DNA of 64,000 bases from assembly GCF_004336985.1 (NCBI RefSeq), contig NZ_SJUO01000005.1:62001-126000 (forward strand). The letters are read 5' to 3'. The notes beneath the pieces are model-generated. The model ran no database searches and was not told where the DNA came from. It was given only the letters and a program-made list of their open reading frames with translations. The DNA is from Exiguobacterium sp. SL-9. Lineage in GTDB: Bacteria > Bacillota > Bacilli > Exiguobacteriales > Exiguobacteriaceae. A program made the translations under genes and the position numbers. How positions within the stretch are numbered: the stretch's first letter is position 1; every line of letters begins with the position of its first letter. This document shows, piece by piece, positions 50,634 through 59,536 of the stretch.

Positions 50634-51437
50634 ATGATGCTGTGGCGGATCGAGTGGTCGCGCACGTTACGTCAAAAAGAGAGTTATGTCTTCCTGTTCA
50701 CCTGGATGGTGACACTCGTGCTGCTCGGCGGTCTCGGGCAAGCACTGCCGGTGGCGACCGCCTACACGAACATCAACGCGACATTGCTCACCATCATCGG
50801 CCTCGTCTTGCCCCTGTTCGTCATGTTGACGACGGCGCTCCAGTGGGGGGGAGAACGGGAGTCGAAACGGTTGCGACTATTGACGACGTACCCGCTATCG
50901 ATGTTTCGACTCGTCTGGATGCGTTACAGCGCCTTTCTCACGACGCAGGCTTTGATTGTCACGCTCGCCTATGCGCTCTCGTCATTCTTCGTATCGATGC
51001 CTCTCAAGACGTGGGTCGTCCTATGGGCATATTCGTTTGGCCTCATCGCGTATGGTACGGCGCTCGGGACATTCGTTGGCGTCATCGGCCGAAATCGGCT
51101 TCAAGCCGTCCTCATGTCTTTCCTCGTCTGGATTGTCATGATTTTATTATGGCCGACGGTGCTCGTGAGTGTCATCGCGTGGATGCCGTACGGGGTTCAG
51201 GCGGAAGCGATGGTCGGTGCCCTTTTCTTGAACGGATTCGAGCTGTTGCGAGTCTGGGTGAGTGCAGTATTGGCGGCCCCCGATTTGTTCGGGGCCATCT
51301 ATGAGACGTTTATTGGTTGGCTCGACGGCCCGGTCGGTACGGCCGTCGTCGGTGCGACGATCGTCGGGGTCATTCTCAGTCTATTGGGCGCGGCGGCTTG
51401 GTGGTTAAGATGGGAGGGACGACATGATTCAGCTTAA
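50634..51437 (+). CDS. nosY: NosY-like ABC transporter permease
   Basis: 267 residues and six membrane helices, ABC-2 type. The N-terminus MMLWRIEWSRTLRQKESYVF is typical for NosY, as is the mid part TALQWGGERESKRLRLLTTYPLS. It forms the membrane part of the NosDFY complex. It starts directly after the nosL stop and overlaps nosF by 14 bases. The local ribosome binding site is weak, suggesting coupling to nosL translation. Confidence 0.87.
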   Translation: MMLWRIEWSRTLRQKESYVFLFTWMVTLVLLGGLGQALPVATAYTNINATLLTIIGLVLPLFVMLTTALQWGGERESKRLRLLTTYPLSMFRLVWMRYSAFLTTQALIVTLAYALSSFFVSMPLKTWVVLWAYSFGLIAYGTALGTFVGVIGRNRLQAVLMSFLVWIVMILLWPTVLVSVIAWMPYGVQAEAMVGALFLNGFELLRVWVSAVLAAPDLFGAIYETFIGWLDGPVGTAVVGATIVGVILSLLGAAAWWLRWEGRHDSA

Positions 51438-52143
51438 TCAAGTAGGGAAACGCTACGGCGAGTCATGGGCGCTCCATCCGCTTGATGGAATGATTGCTTC
51501 AGGTCAGATCGTCGCTTTATGTGGCAGCAACGGTGCTGGGAAGTCGACGCTGTTGAATCTCATGAACGGCACGATTTCCCCAAGCGTCGGGAGCGTGTCC
51601 TTGAACGGTCTGACAATCGATGACGGCAAGGCGTACCATCAGACGTTTGGATACATGCCAGACGACTTTGCGTTCGACCCGTCTTGGACCGTCGGTGAAA
51701 CCTACGCCTACTACGCATTATGGCAAGGTGTGAAGCCGGATTTGGCACTATTGAAGCGCGTCGGTCTCGACGGATTGAGAAGTCAGGACGTCGGGAAGTT
51801 GTCAAAAGGGATGCGTCAACGTCTCTTGCTGGCGCAGGCGCTCGTGACGAAACCAGACATCCTACTCCTCGATGAACCGACGAACGGACTCGATCCGACT
51901 TGGATGCGTCTGCTCGGTGGCCTGTTGCGGGAAGAAGCTGAGCGCGGGGCGACGATTGTCTGCTCGACGCACCAGCTCGACGTTGCGGCGATGCTCGCTG
52001 ACGAGGTATGGATGCTCAAGGGTGGTCAGCTCGCGGGTCGTGTCGTCGTAACAGACGAAGCGTTGGCCTACGCTGAAATCAAACGTTTCTTTTTTGAATC
52101 GGAAGTTGAGGCTTGTCAAACGGTCGTCGCTCGCACAAAATAA
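51424..52143 (+). CDS. nosF: NosF-like ABC transporter ATPase
   Basis: 239 residues with Walker A GSNGAGKST, signature LSKGMRQRLLLAQAL, Walker B ILLLDEPTNGLDPTW and switch His in CSTHQLD. It pairs with NosY and NosD to drive copper-site assembly. The ATG follows GATGGGAGGGACGAC inside nosY. The operon ends at a stem-loop after the stop. Confidence 0.88.
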   Translation: MIQLNQVGKRYGESWALHPLDGMIASGQIVALCGSNGAGKSTLLNLMNGTISPSVGSVSLNGLTIDDGKAYHQTFGYMPDDFAFDPSWTVGETYAYYALWQGVKPDLALLKRVGLDGLRSQDVGKLSKGMRQRLLLAQALVTKPDILLLDEPTNGLDPTWMRLLGGLLREEAERGATIVCSTHQLDVAAMLADEVWMLKGGQLAGRVVVTDEALAYAEIKRFFFESEVEACQTVVARTK

Positions 52144-52154
52144 TAGATAGTTGA

Positions 52155-52190
52155 AGTGGTGCTCGGAACCTTCCGGCACCACTATTTTGT
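52155..52190 (+). terminator. Terminator/attenuator between nosF and the MFS gene
   Basis: AGTGGTGC (52155-52162) and GCACCACT (52176-52183) with an inner CGGAA/TTCCG stem, then ATTTTGTT. The T run is weak, so some read-through into the MFS gene is possible. Confidence 0.65.
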
Positions 52191-52206
52191 TGGGGAGATG
52201 AAACAA

Positions 52207-53667
52207 ATGAGAAAGAATGTTACGGTCGCGCTGTTGTTGGCGACTTTTTTAGCGGCGATTGAAGGGACGGTCGTCTCCGTCGCGACGCCGGTCATCGCGA
52301 GTGAATTGAACGGGGCCGCCCTCGTGAGCTGGGTGTTTGCCGCCTTCTTGCTGTTCACGGCGGTATCGACACCAATCTATGGGAAGGTGGCCGATTTGTT
52401 CGGCCGCAAGCGTGTCCTGTTATTCGGGATCGGGCTGTTCACAATCGCCTCACTTCTTTGCGGACTTGCCACATCGATGGAACAACTGATTGTCTTCCGG
52501 GCGCTTCAAGGGCTCGGCGCCGGTGCGGTCTTACCGATTTCGATGACGATTATCGGTGATTTATATAAATATGAAGAGCGCGGCAAGATTCAAGGGATTT
52601 TGAGCGCGGTGTGGGGCGTATCGGGCGTGCTCGGTCCGGTCATCGGCGGTTTCTTGGTCGAGACGTTGTCTTGGCGCTACGTCTTCTTATTGAACGTACC
52701 GTTCGCGCTCTTATCGTTCATCATGATCATTGTCTTCTATAAAGAGACGGTGACGGAGACGACGGAGCGGATTGACGTCAAAGGAGCGCTGTTGTTCGCG
52801 TTTGGGACGACGGCATTCTTATATGGATTGATCACGTTCAGCGAGACGAACGTCTGGACGCCGTCGATTATCGTCAGTGCCGTTTTCAGCGTCATCTTGC
52901 TCACCAGTTTCTTCTTATCGGAACGACGGGTGAAGACACCGTTGTTGCCACTCGAATTATTGAAACAACCAATCATCGCGTCCATCAACGGGGCCGTCTT
53001 CTTCGCGGCGTGGGTGCTCGTGTCAATGTCGGCCTATATCCCGATTTGGGCACAGGCCGTCCTTGGGAAATCAGCGACGGAAGCCGGATTCATGCTCATG
53101 CCGCTCTCGGTCGCATGGACGTTCACGTCAATCATTGGCGGTCGCACGCTCGGGGCAGCATCCCCACGCCGTCGGGCCGTCACGGGGATGAGCCTGCTCT
53201 TGATTGGGACGATCATGTTGACGCTGCTCACGCAATCGAGCCCAGACCTTTTCGTCTATCTAGCCGTGGCAATCATCGGGGTCGGTTTCGGCTTATCACA
53301 GCCGATGTTCATCGTCGTCTTACAGACGGTTGTATCGTATCGTCAACGTGGTACCGCAACGGCGGCGAACTCATTTTTGAGCACCGTCGGTCAGACGCTC
53401 GGTGTTGCCGTGTTTGGTGCCGTGTTCAACTTCATCGTACTCAGCGGTTTCCGTGACGAGGCCGGGTTAAGCGGTGTGTCGCTCGAGTCGTTCTTCAATC
53501 GAAGTGTCACCGAGACGTTAGACGCCACGGTCCGGCTCCAAGGCGAGCAACTCATCGCCACAGGATTGAACACCGTCTTCATCGGAGCGGCACTCGCGGC
53601 GTTCATCGCGCTGTTGATCGCGCTTCGCTTACCGGCTAGCCCACCCGAACCTTCACGCGACAACTAA
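52207..53667 (+). CDS. MFS multidrug exporter (DHA2, 14-helix type)
   Basis: 486 residues with about 14 membrane helices. The DHA2 motifs are FLAAIEGTVVSVATPVI, GKVADLFGRKRVLLFGI and GAVLPISMTIIGDLYKYEERGKIQG, followed by GPVIGGFLVE. It should export hydrophobic compounds by proton antiport. The ATG at 52207 is nine bases after GGGGAG; an ATG at 52198 is too close. No linked regulator is seen. Confidence 0.88.
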   Translation: MRKNVTVALLLATFLAAIEGTVVSVATPVIASELNGAALVSWVFAAFLLFTAVSTPIYGKVADLFGRKRVLLFGIGLFTIASLLCGLATSMEQLIVFRALQGLGAGAVLPISMTIIGDLYKYEERGKIQGILSAVWGVSGVLGPVIGGFLVETLSWRYVFLLNVPFALLSFIMIIVFYKETVTETTERIDVKGALLFAFGTTAFLYGLITFSETNVWTPSIIVSAVFSVILLTSFFLSERRVKTPLLPLELLKQPIIASINGAVFFAAWVLVSMSAYIPIWAQAVLGKSATEAGFMLMPLSVAWTFTSIIGGRTLGAASPRRRAVTGMSLLLIGTIMLTLLTQSSPDLFVYLAVAIIGVGFGLSQPMFIVVLQTVVSYRQRGTATAANSFLSTVGQTLGVAVFGAVFNFIVLSGFRDEAGLSGVSLESFFNRSVTETLDATVRLQGEQLIATGLNTVFIGAALAAFIALLIALRLPASPPEPSRDN

Positions 53668-53699
53668 AGACACGGTATGATGGTGAAAAGGAGGCGATC

Positions 53700-54812
53700 A
53701 TGTTGAAACGATGGATCCTCATATTGTCACTCGCCGTATTGGCAGGTTGTGCATCGGAACCTGCTGACGCACCGGAACCAGAAGAGGCACCGGTCGAAGA
53801 GTCGACCGAAGAAACGCCTGCGGGCGACACTCCTGTCGAAGAGGAAGCGCCGGAAACAGACGGTTCGTTGACAGTCGGTTCGAGCGAATCTGTCGTCGAG
53901 CAATTGGACGTACCGTGGTCGATGATCAGGACCGATCAAGGATGGCTCATCTCGGAACGGGGTGGCACGATCGCCGTCATTGATGCGGAAGGGAACCTTG
54001 ACCGACAACCGGTCGTCCTCGAAGAAGACGTGCTCGAAATCGGGGAGGGTGGTCTACTCGGCCTGGCCTTGGCGGAAGACTTCGCGACATCTCGACAAGT
54101 GTACGCCTATCACACGTACGGGACACCCGGGGACGTACGTAACCGGGTCGTCGAATTGACGTGGGACGGGGAACAGTTTCAAGAGACGGCAGTCGTACTA
54201 GATGACATCCCAGGCGCCCAGTTCCATAACGGAGGCCGGTTGTTGCTCGATGGCGACGCACTTTGGGTCACGACGGGAGACGCCCTCGTTCCGGATCTCG
54301 CTCAGGACGAGACGTCAATTGCCGGAAAAGTGTTACGGGTGCCGTTATCAGGAGCAGGCGAGCCGACCGATTGGATTTATTCGTCGGGTCACCGTAATCC
54401 TCAAGGGTTGACGCAAGTCGAGGACACGCTCTATGCGAGTGAACATGGAGCGTCCGGCCATGACGAAGTGAACATCCTTGAAGAGGGCAATAACTATGGC
54501 TGGCCGCTCATCGAGGCAGATCAAGAACGAGACGGGCTCGAGACACCGTGGTTCGAGGTCGGAGAGACGTCGTGGGCCCCGTCGGGAATCGAGGCGGATG
54601 ATCGTTACGTGTACATGGCGACGCTTCGTGGGAATCGCCTTGTTGCCATCGACCGAGAGACGAAAGAGGTCACTCCGCTCGTCGAGGATAGAGGGCGCAT
54701 CCGTGACGTCTGGTTAGGCGACGGAGAACTCTACTTCATCACGAACAACACAGACGGACGCGGGAATCCGAGCAATGAGGACGATCAACTGTATCGCTTG
54801 ACCATCGAATAG
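53700..54812 (+). CDS. PQQ-type glucose/sorbosone dehydrogenase-like lipoprotein
   Basis: 370 residues. The lipobox is SLAVLAGC (about C17), followed by a Glu/Pro/Thr-rich linker of some 40 residues and a six-bladed beta-propeller (GSDH family). Motifs include GEGGLLGLALAEDF, FHNGGRLLLDGD with the conserved His, YSSGHRNPQGL and SEHGASGHDEVN. In soluble PQQ glucose dehydrogenases these His and Arg residues hold the cofactor and substrate. Whether this bacterium has PQQ is unknown. The ATG follows GAAAAGGAGGCGATC. Confidence 0.85.
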   Translation: MLKRWILILSLAVLAGCASEPADAPEPEEAPVEESTEETPAGDTPVEEEAPETDGSLTVGSSESVVEQLDVPWSMIRTDQGWLISERGGTIAVIDAEGNLDRQPVVLEEDVLEIGEGGLLGLALAEDFATSRQVYAYHTYGTPGDVRNRVVELTWDGEQFQETAVVLDDIPGAQFHNGGRLLLDGDALWVTTGDALVPDLAQDETSIAGKVLRVPLSGAGEPTDWIYSSGHRNPQGLTQVEDTLYASEHGASGHDEVNILEEGNNYGWPLIEADQERDGLETPWFEVGETSWAPSGIEADDRYVYMATLRGNRLVAIDRETKEVTPLVEDRGRIRDVWLGDGELYFITNNTDGRGNPSNEDDQLYRLTIE

Positions 54813-54844
54813 AAACTGACATCTGTGTCAGTTTCTATTTTTTT
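54810..54844 (+). terminator. Terminator of the GSDH-like gene
   Basis: TAGAAACTGACA and TGTCAGTTTCTA form a perfect stem around TCTG, followed by T7. Confidence 0.88.
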
Positions 54845-54906
54845 GTTGTCGATATCCAATTATCCGGTATAATGGACTTCATATGGAAAATGAAGGGGAA
54901 ATTTAC

Positions 54907-56106
54907 ATGAAACAATCGCAATTGGTACATAAGAACGAAAAATTGTATTTTGGATTACTCGTCGCAGCCAGCGTGTTGACGGTAATTTTAGGAATTGTCT
55001 TCACGATCGCCTCGCTCGGCATCTTTTTATGGGTGATCGTCTCGATTTTGGCGTTGTCGCTGTTCACGCACTGGCTTCAAATCGGATATATTCGCACGAA
55101 CGGCGTCAAAGTGACGGAGCGTCAATTCGCCGACTTGTATCAGACGTATCAGCGTGTCGGACAGGAAATGGGAATTCGTTTACTTCCGGACGTGTATATT
55201 CTTCAAGCCGGAGGCGTCTTGAACGCTTTCGCGACCCGTTTCTTCCAAAAAAACATGGTTATCTTGTATTCGGATATCGTCGAGTTGTCACGTGATGGGT
55301 ACACAAAAGAAGTTGAGTTTGTCATCGCACATGAGTTGGCACACATTCGCCGTAATCACGTCCAAAAACAGTGGGCCATGATGCTCGGCGGCTGGATCCC
55401 GTTTTTAGGGTCAGCCTATTCACGTGCCTGTGAGTTTACGTGTGACCGTATGGCAGCTCATCATATTCAAGACCAAACGGCATCGAAACGTGCCCTCACG
55501 ATTCTTGCCATCGGTGGGAAGTTAGCAAAAGAAGTGAGCGAGTTTGACTACTTATATGAAGCGAGCCGTGAGAACGGATTTATCGCCAAGCTGAGTGAGC
55601 TGTTATCGTCGCATCCGCCGCTCCCGAAACGGATCGCGGCCATCGCGACGAACGCGGGGGAAACGAACGTCCCGGTCTTCAAGACGGCCGGATATGTCAA
55701 AGGATCAATCATCAGCACAATCGTGTTGAGCGTGATTGTGAACGTGGCGATTGTCGCTTGGTTGTTCACGAGCGACGGATTGACGGGCTTCTCAGAAGGT
55801 TTTGGCTCGCTTGATACAATGACGGAAGAACCAATTCAAGAACTTGCCTATAACGATGCATCGTACGAAGAGTTCGCGGCATTGCTGGCAGACGGGGCCG
55901 ATGTCAACACGCAAGATCTGTATGGGGATACGCCGCTCCATAACTTGCTATACAGGGAAGGCGCGGATATCGATACGATCGAACTGTTGCTCGAGAGCGG
56001 GGCTGACGTGTCCCTCGAGAATGAGGACGGGATGACACCGGCTGAGCTCGCTGCCGATTCGGGTCAACCAGCAGGGATTATCGAATTGATTCAATCGTAT
56101 GAATGA
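54907..56106 (+). CDS. M48-family membrane metalloprotease with C-terminal ankyrin repeats
   Basis: 399 residues. Two membrane helices (about 15-58) come first, followed by the zinc protease domain with HELAH (H142, E143, H146) and EFTCDRMAAHH providing the third ligand, then a third helix near residue 275-292. The last 80 residues hold two ankyrin repeats (LADGADVNTQDLYGDTPLHNL and LLESGADVSLENEDGMTPAEL). HtpX-type M48 proteases clear damaged membrane proteins; the ankyrin tail may bind substrates. The ATG follows GAAGGGGAAATTTAC. Confidence 0.85.
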   Translation: MKQSQLVHKNEKLYFGLLVAASVLTVILGIVFTIASLGIFLWVIVSILALSLFTHWLQIGYIRTNGVKVTERQFADLYQTYQRVGQEMGIRLLPDVYILQAGGVLNAFATRFFQKNMVILYSDIVELSRDGYTKEVEFVIAHELAHIRRNHVQKQWAMMLGGWIPFLGSAYSRACEFTCDRMAAHHIQDQTASKRALTILAIGGKLAKEVSEFDYLYEASRENGFIAKLSELLSSHPPLPKRIAAIATNAGETNVPVFKTAGYVKGSIISTIVLSVIVNVAIVAWLFTSDGLTGFSEGFGSLDTMTEEPIQELAYNDASYEEFAALLADGADVNTQDLYGDTPLHNLLYREGADIDTIELLLESGADVSLENEDGMTPAELAADSGQPAGIIELIQSYE

Positions 56107-56113
56107 ACAGAGC

Positions 56114-56148
56114 GGTTTATGGCCCTGCATGTGGCCGTAGACCTTTTT
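56114..56148 (+). terminator. Terminator of the M48-ankyrin gene
   Basis: GGTTTATGGCC (56114-56124) pairs with GGCCGTAGACC (56133-56143), with two G-U pairs, followed by TTTTT. Confidence 0.75.
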
Positions 56149-56159
56149 AGTTCTAGGTG

Positions 56160-56190
56160 TTGCAAACGCTTGCATAAGCCGTGATATAAT
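56160..56190 (+). promoter_or_regulatory. Promoter with LacI-type operator for the two-component operon
   Basis: TGCAAACGCTTGCA (56161-56174) is a perfect palindrome apart from the CG centre, as bound by MalR/LacI-type regulators and close to cre. TATAAT lies at 56185-56190. TTGCAA (56160-56165) may be the -35 with a long 19-bp spacer. Confidence 0.6.
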
Positions 56191-56213
56191 GACATCGAGG
56201 AGGCGATGCGTGG

Positions 56214-57962
56214 ATGAGCATTCGGACGAAGCTGACGGGGATGATCGCGTTGACGATTATCGTCCCCGTCATTTTGGCGACGGTCATTTCGTTTTGGTAC
56301 GTCAAAGACCGGGAGCGGGAACGGGGGCTTCAGCTCACCGAATGGTCGCTTGAGCGCGGGACGTTGCAGATGGAACGGTATGTCTCGGACTTGAGCCGTT
56401 TGCCGACAAGTCTGTATGCGAACCGTGACGTGCTCGATATTCTCGAATACGGGCCAGGGCTGTCACTTGAGCAGACCGAGCTCGAAGTACGACGGGCGCT
56501 CCTCGGGATGTATTTGTCCCGGGAAGACGTCGCCCAGATTCAATTGCTCATGCTCGAGGACATGGACTCGTTCGCCGCCTATAAAATGAAAGTGTCGCCG
56601 CGGTCGAAAAGACAACCGAGCGCGATTCAGCAGCAGTTGTTGAAGTACGAAGAGAGTCGCGTCCTGCTCGAGGCCTCACATCCGCTCGTGCCGTATCATG
56701 ATTTCGGTCCGCTCGTCTCAGAAGAAGAGGTCGTCACGCTTCATTTCCGACTCGATAAAATCGAGACGGACCAGCCACTCGCGATTTTGTCGATTGATAT
56801 CCCCGAGGACGTCTTCACCGGCCAGCTCGCCTCGCTACAGAATAACCCGAGCGAGAGTCTCTGGTTCATCGGGGGCGGCAATCAAGTCTTTGCTCAACTC
56901 GGGGATGGCGAGATTCCGCAGAACGTATCGACGAACTCGCTGTCGAGCGATGGGAAGCACCACCGCATCGTCAAATCGTTCGAGTTTGAAAATCAGACGT
57001 TTTACGTCGGGAAATCGATTCCGGATCGTCTGTTGACCGAGCCGGCTTCACGTACGTCGTTCATCGTTTTCGTCGTCGGGATGGTGTCGCTCGTGTTGGC
57101 GTTGATTGGTGCGACGTACGCATCGATGCGTTTGACGACGCCAATCAAGACACTCACCTCAAACATTTGGCGCATCGAACAAGGGGATATGACGGTTTCA
57201 TTCGATTCCCTAGGAAATGATGAGTTCGGTGTGCTCGGTCGACAGTTTAAGCGGATGATTGAACGAATCGATGATTTGATTCAACGAGAATATCGCCTGG
57301 CGCTTGAAAATCGAACGAACGAGCTGAGAGCGCTCCAAGCCCAGACGAACCCACACTTCCTGTTCAACGCCCTACAGTCGATTGGGACGCTTGCCCTGAA
57401 AGGAGACGGCAAGACGGTGTATCGGTTGATTACCCAGCTCTCCTCGATGATGCGTTACACGATGCATCCGGACGAATCGATGGTGACGCTCAAACGTGAA
57501 GTCGACCATCTGAAGTCTTATGTTCGGTTGCAACAAGTCCGTTTTCCCGATCAATTTGAGATTGAGGTCGACGTGCCTGATTCGCTTCTCGACTTGACCG
57601 TCCCGAAGATGATTTTACAGCCGCTTGCTGAGAATTTCTTTAAGCACGGGTTCGAACGGGATGGCGCGACAGCATCGAACCGCTTCTCGGTCCGGATTCA
57701 CCAAGTGGGACCTGACCTCGTGATTCGATGTGAGAATAGCGGACGAGACATAGCGGACGAAGAGTTGGCGCTGTTAAAAGAACGGATTGAGGTGTCGACC
57801 CAGCCTTTGAATGGGACAGAAGGTACCGGTTTAAAGAACATTCGGGATCGACTCATGTTAAACTATAATCGGGAGGCTCAGTTTATGTTGGCTACACCAG
57901 AGACAGGCGGATTTCGTATTGTCATGCGTTTCCCGGCCGTGAAGGAGGCGGATGCGTCATGA
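56214..57962 (+). CDS. Sensor histidine kinase, YesM/LytS-type (His_kinase PF06580)
   Basis: 582 residues. A membrane helix near the N-terminus (MIALTIIVPVILATVISFWY), an extracellular sensor region of about 250 residues and a second helix (FIVFVVGMVSLVLALIGATY) lead into HAMP (RLTTPIKTLTSNIWRIEQGD). The kinase core has the His box TNPHFLFNALQSIG and N box LAENFFKHGFE, then GTGLKNIRDRL. Such kinases pair with AraC-type regulators to sense sugars outside the cell. It overlaps the regulator gene by four bases. The ATG follows GAGGAGGCGATGCGTGG. Confidence 0.9.
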   Translation: MSIRTKLTGMIALTIIVPVILATVISFWYVKDRERERGLQLTEWSLERGTLQMERYVSDLSRLPTSLYANRDVLDILEYGPGLSLEQTELEVRRALLGMYLSREDVAQIQLLMLEDMDSFAAYKMKVSPRSKRQPSAIQQQLLKYEESRVLLEASHPLVPYHDFGPLVSEEEVVTLHFRLDKIETDQPLAILSIDIPEDVFTGQLASLQNNPSESLWFIGGGNQVFAQLGDGEIPQNVSTNSLSSDGKHHRIVKSFEFENQTFYVGKSIPDRLLTEPASRTSFIVFVVGMVSLVLALIGATYASMRLTTPIKTLTSNIWRIEQGDMTVSFDSLGNDEFGVLGRQFKRMIERIDDLIQREYRLALENRTNELRALQAQTNPHFLFNALQSIGTLALKGDGKTVYRLITQLSSMMRYTMHPDESMVTLKREVDHLKSYVRLQQVRFPDQFEIEVDVPDSLLDLTVPKMILQPLAENFFKHGFERDGATASNRFSVRIHQVGPDLVIRCENSGRDIADEELALLKERIEVSTQPLNGTEGTGLKNIRDRLMLNYNREAQFMLATPETGGFRIVMRFPAVKEADAS

Positions 57963-58666
57963 CGAAAGTATTGATCGTCGACGATGAGTCGCCGGTACGG
58001 GAAGCGGTGAAACTGCTCGGGGAGTGGGAGCGACTCGGTGTCACGAAATTGATTGAGGCGCAGGACGGGGAAGAAGCGAAACGAATCATCGCCAAGGAAC
58101 GGCCGGCTTTGGTTTTATCGGACCTGCAGATGCCTCGATGTAACGGCATCGAGTTGATGGAATGGGTTCATCAGGAAGCTGAGACGACTAAGCTGATCGT
58201 GTTGACGGGCTATGACGAATATTCGTACATGCGTCGTGCGATTCAGCTCGGTAGTTTTGATTACTTGCTGAAGCCGATTGACCCAGACGTCTTGAACGAG
58301 ACGCTCGCACGCGCTCTCGCGGACGTCACTCCTGACGAAGACGATCCGATTCTACAGATTGGCGCGTTCATCGAACGCCATTATGCGGAAGAACTCAGCT
58401 TACAAGGGATGAGCGAGCGCTTTTACTTGAGCCGCGAATACATATCGCGTCGCTTCAAACAGCAGTACGGCGTCAACTTATCCGAATACTTGCTGTCGAT
58501 CCGAATGCTCGAGGCGAAACGTCTCCTTGAGACGAGTAGACAACGTATTTATGAAGTCGCCCAAGCGGTCGGCTTTTCGGATGATAAATATTTCCGGAAA
58601 GTCTTTAAAAAACAAGTTGGCATCACTCCCAATGAATATCGGGAACAGTGCCAACGACTATCTTGA
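57959..58666 (+). CDS. Response regulator with AraC-type DNA-binding domain (YesN-like)
   Basis: 235 residues. The receiver domain has acidic D8-D9, phospho-acceptor D55 in LSDLQMPRCNG and the conserved Lys in FDYLLKPID. The C-terminal AraC domain (about 138-235) includes MSERFYLSREYISRRFKQQYG and VAQAVGFSDDKYFRKVFKKQVG. It should act with the kinase next door, possibly on the split sugar ABC genes at 44-48.8 kb, which share an upstream motif. The ATG overlaps the kinase stop. Confidence 0.9.
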   Translation: MTKVLIVDDESPVREAVKLLGEWERLGVTKLIEAQDGEEAKRIIAKERPALVLSDLQMPRCNGIELMEWVHQEAETTKLIVLTGYDEYSYMRRAIQLGSFDYLLKPIDPDVLNETLARALADVTPDEDDPILQIGAFIERHYAEELSLQGMSERFYLSREYISRRFKQQYGVNLSEYLLSIRMLEAKRLLETSRQRIYEVAQAVGFSDDKYFRKVFKKQVGITPNEYREQCQRLS

Positions 58667-58681
58667 AGGAGGAATTTAATC

Positions 58682-59395
58682 ATGAGTGTACACATTGGGG
58701 CAGAACCAGGACAAATCGCAGAAACGGTATTATTACCAGGAGACCCGCTTCGCGCGAAATATATCGCGGAAACGTTCCTCGAGGACGTCGAGCTATACAA
58801 CGAGGTCCGTGGGATGTATGGTTTCACAGGGACATATAAAGGAAAACGCATTTCGGTCCAAGGGACAGGAATGGGCGTTCCATCGATGTCGATTTACGTG
58901 AACGAATTGATTATGTCATACGGCGCGAAAAACTTGATCCGTGTCGGTACGGCTGGCGGGATTCAAGAAGATGTCAAAGTACGTGACGTCGTCATCGCCA
59001 TGAGTGCATCGAGTGAGATGGGTCAAAACCGCGTCCGTTTCAACGGGATGGATTATGCACCGACAGCGACGTTCGACCTCCTACATCGTGCGTATATGAA
59101 TGCTGAAAAAGCCGGCATCCCGGTCAAAGTCGGTCAAATCTTCACGGCCGACCAGTTCTACCAAGATGATTTCCACCATTTCAAAAAGTGGGCCGACTTC
59201 GGTTGCCTCGCGATCGAGATGGAAGCCGCAGGCCTCTACACACTCGCTGCGAAACATAAAGTGAACGCGTTGACGATTCTTACGATCTCGGACCACTTGT
59301 TGACAGGTGAAGAGACGACATCGGAAGAGCGTCAATCGACGTTTGACGAAATGATCCGTGTCGCACTCGACACAGCGGTCGAAGTCACAAACTAA
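58682..59395 (+). CDS. deoD: Purine nucleoside phosphorylase (DeoD type)
   Basis: 237 residues, cytosolic. It splits purine (deoxy)nucleosides to base and (deoxy)ribose-1-phosphate. Visible family segments are [48 protein letters not shown] and the catalytic Asp in [11 protein letters not shown]. The ATG follows GAAGGAGGAATTTAATC. It lies 15 bp after the response regulator gene and can be read from the same transcript. Confidence 0.95.
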   Translation: MSVHIGAEPGQIAETVLLPGDPLRAKYIAETFLEDVELYNEVRGMYGFTGTYKGKRISVQGTGMGVPSMSIYVNELIMSYGAKNLIRVGTAGGIQEDVKVRDVVIAMSASSEMGQNRVRFNGMDYAPTATFDLLHRAYMNAEKAGIPVKVGQIFTADQFYQDDFHHFKKWADFGCLAIEMEAAGLYTLAAKHKVNALTILTISDHLLTGEETTSEERQSTFDEMIRVALDTAVEVTN

Positions 59396-59400
59396 TGAAC

Positions 59401-59435
59401 ACGCCTTACAGACCAATGGTTTGTAAGGCGTTTTT
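59401..59435 (+). terminator. Terminator of deoD
   Basis: ACGCCTTACAGACC and GGTTTGTAAGGCGT form the stem (one G-T pair) with loop AAT, followed by TTTTG. Confidence 0.8.
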
Positions 59436-59536
59436 GTGTCCGCACGCTTTCTCGTGTATACAAAGTGAAACCGGCAGGCTAGACTGAAGCTGAAACGAAC
59501 AGTTCAAACATCGAGCTGTACGAAGGAGTTGTGATC

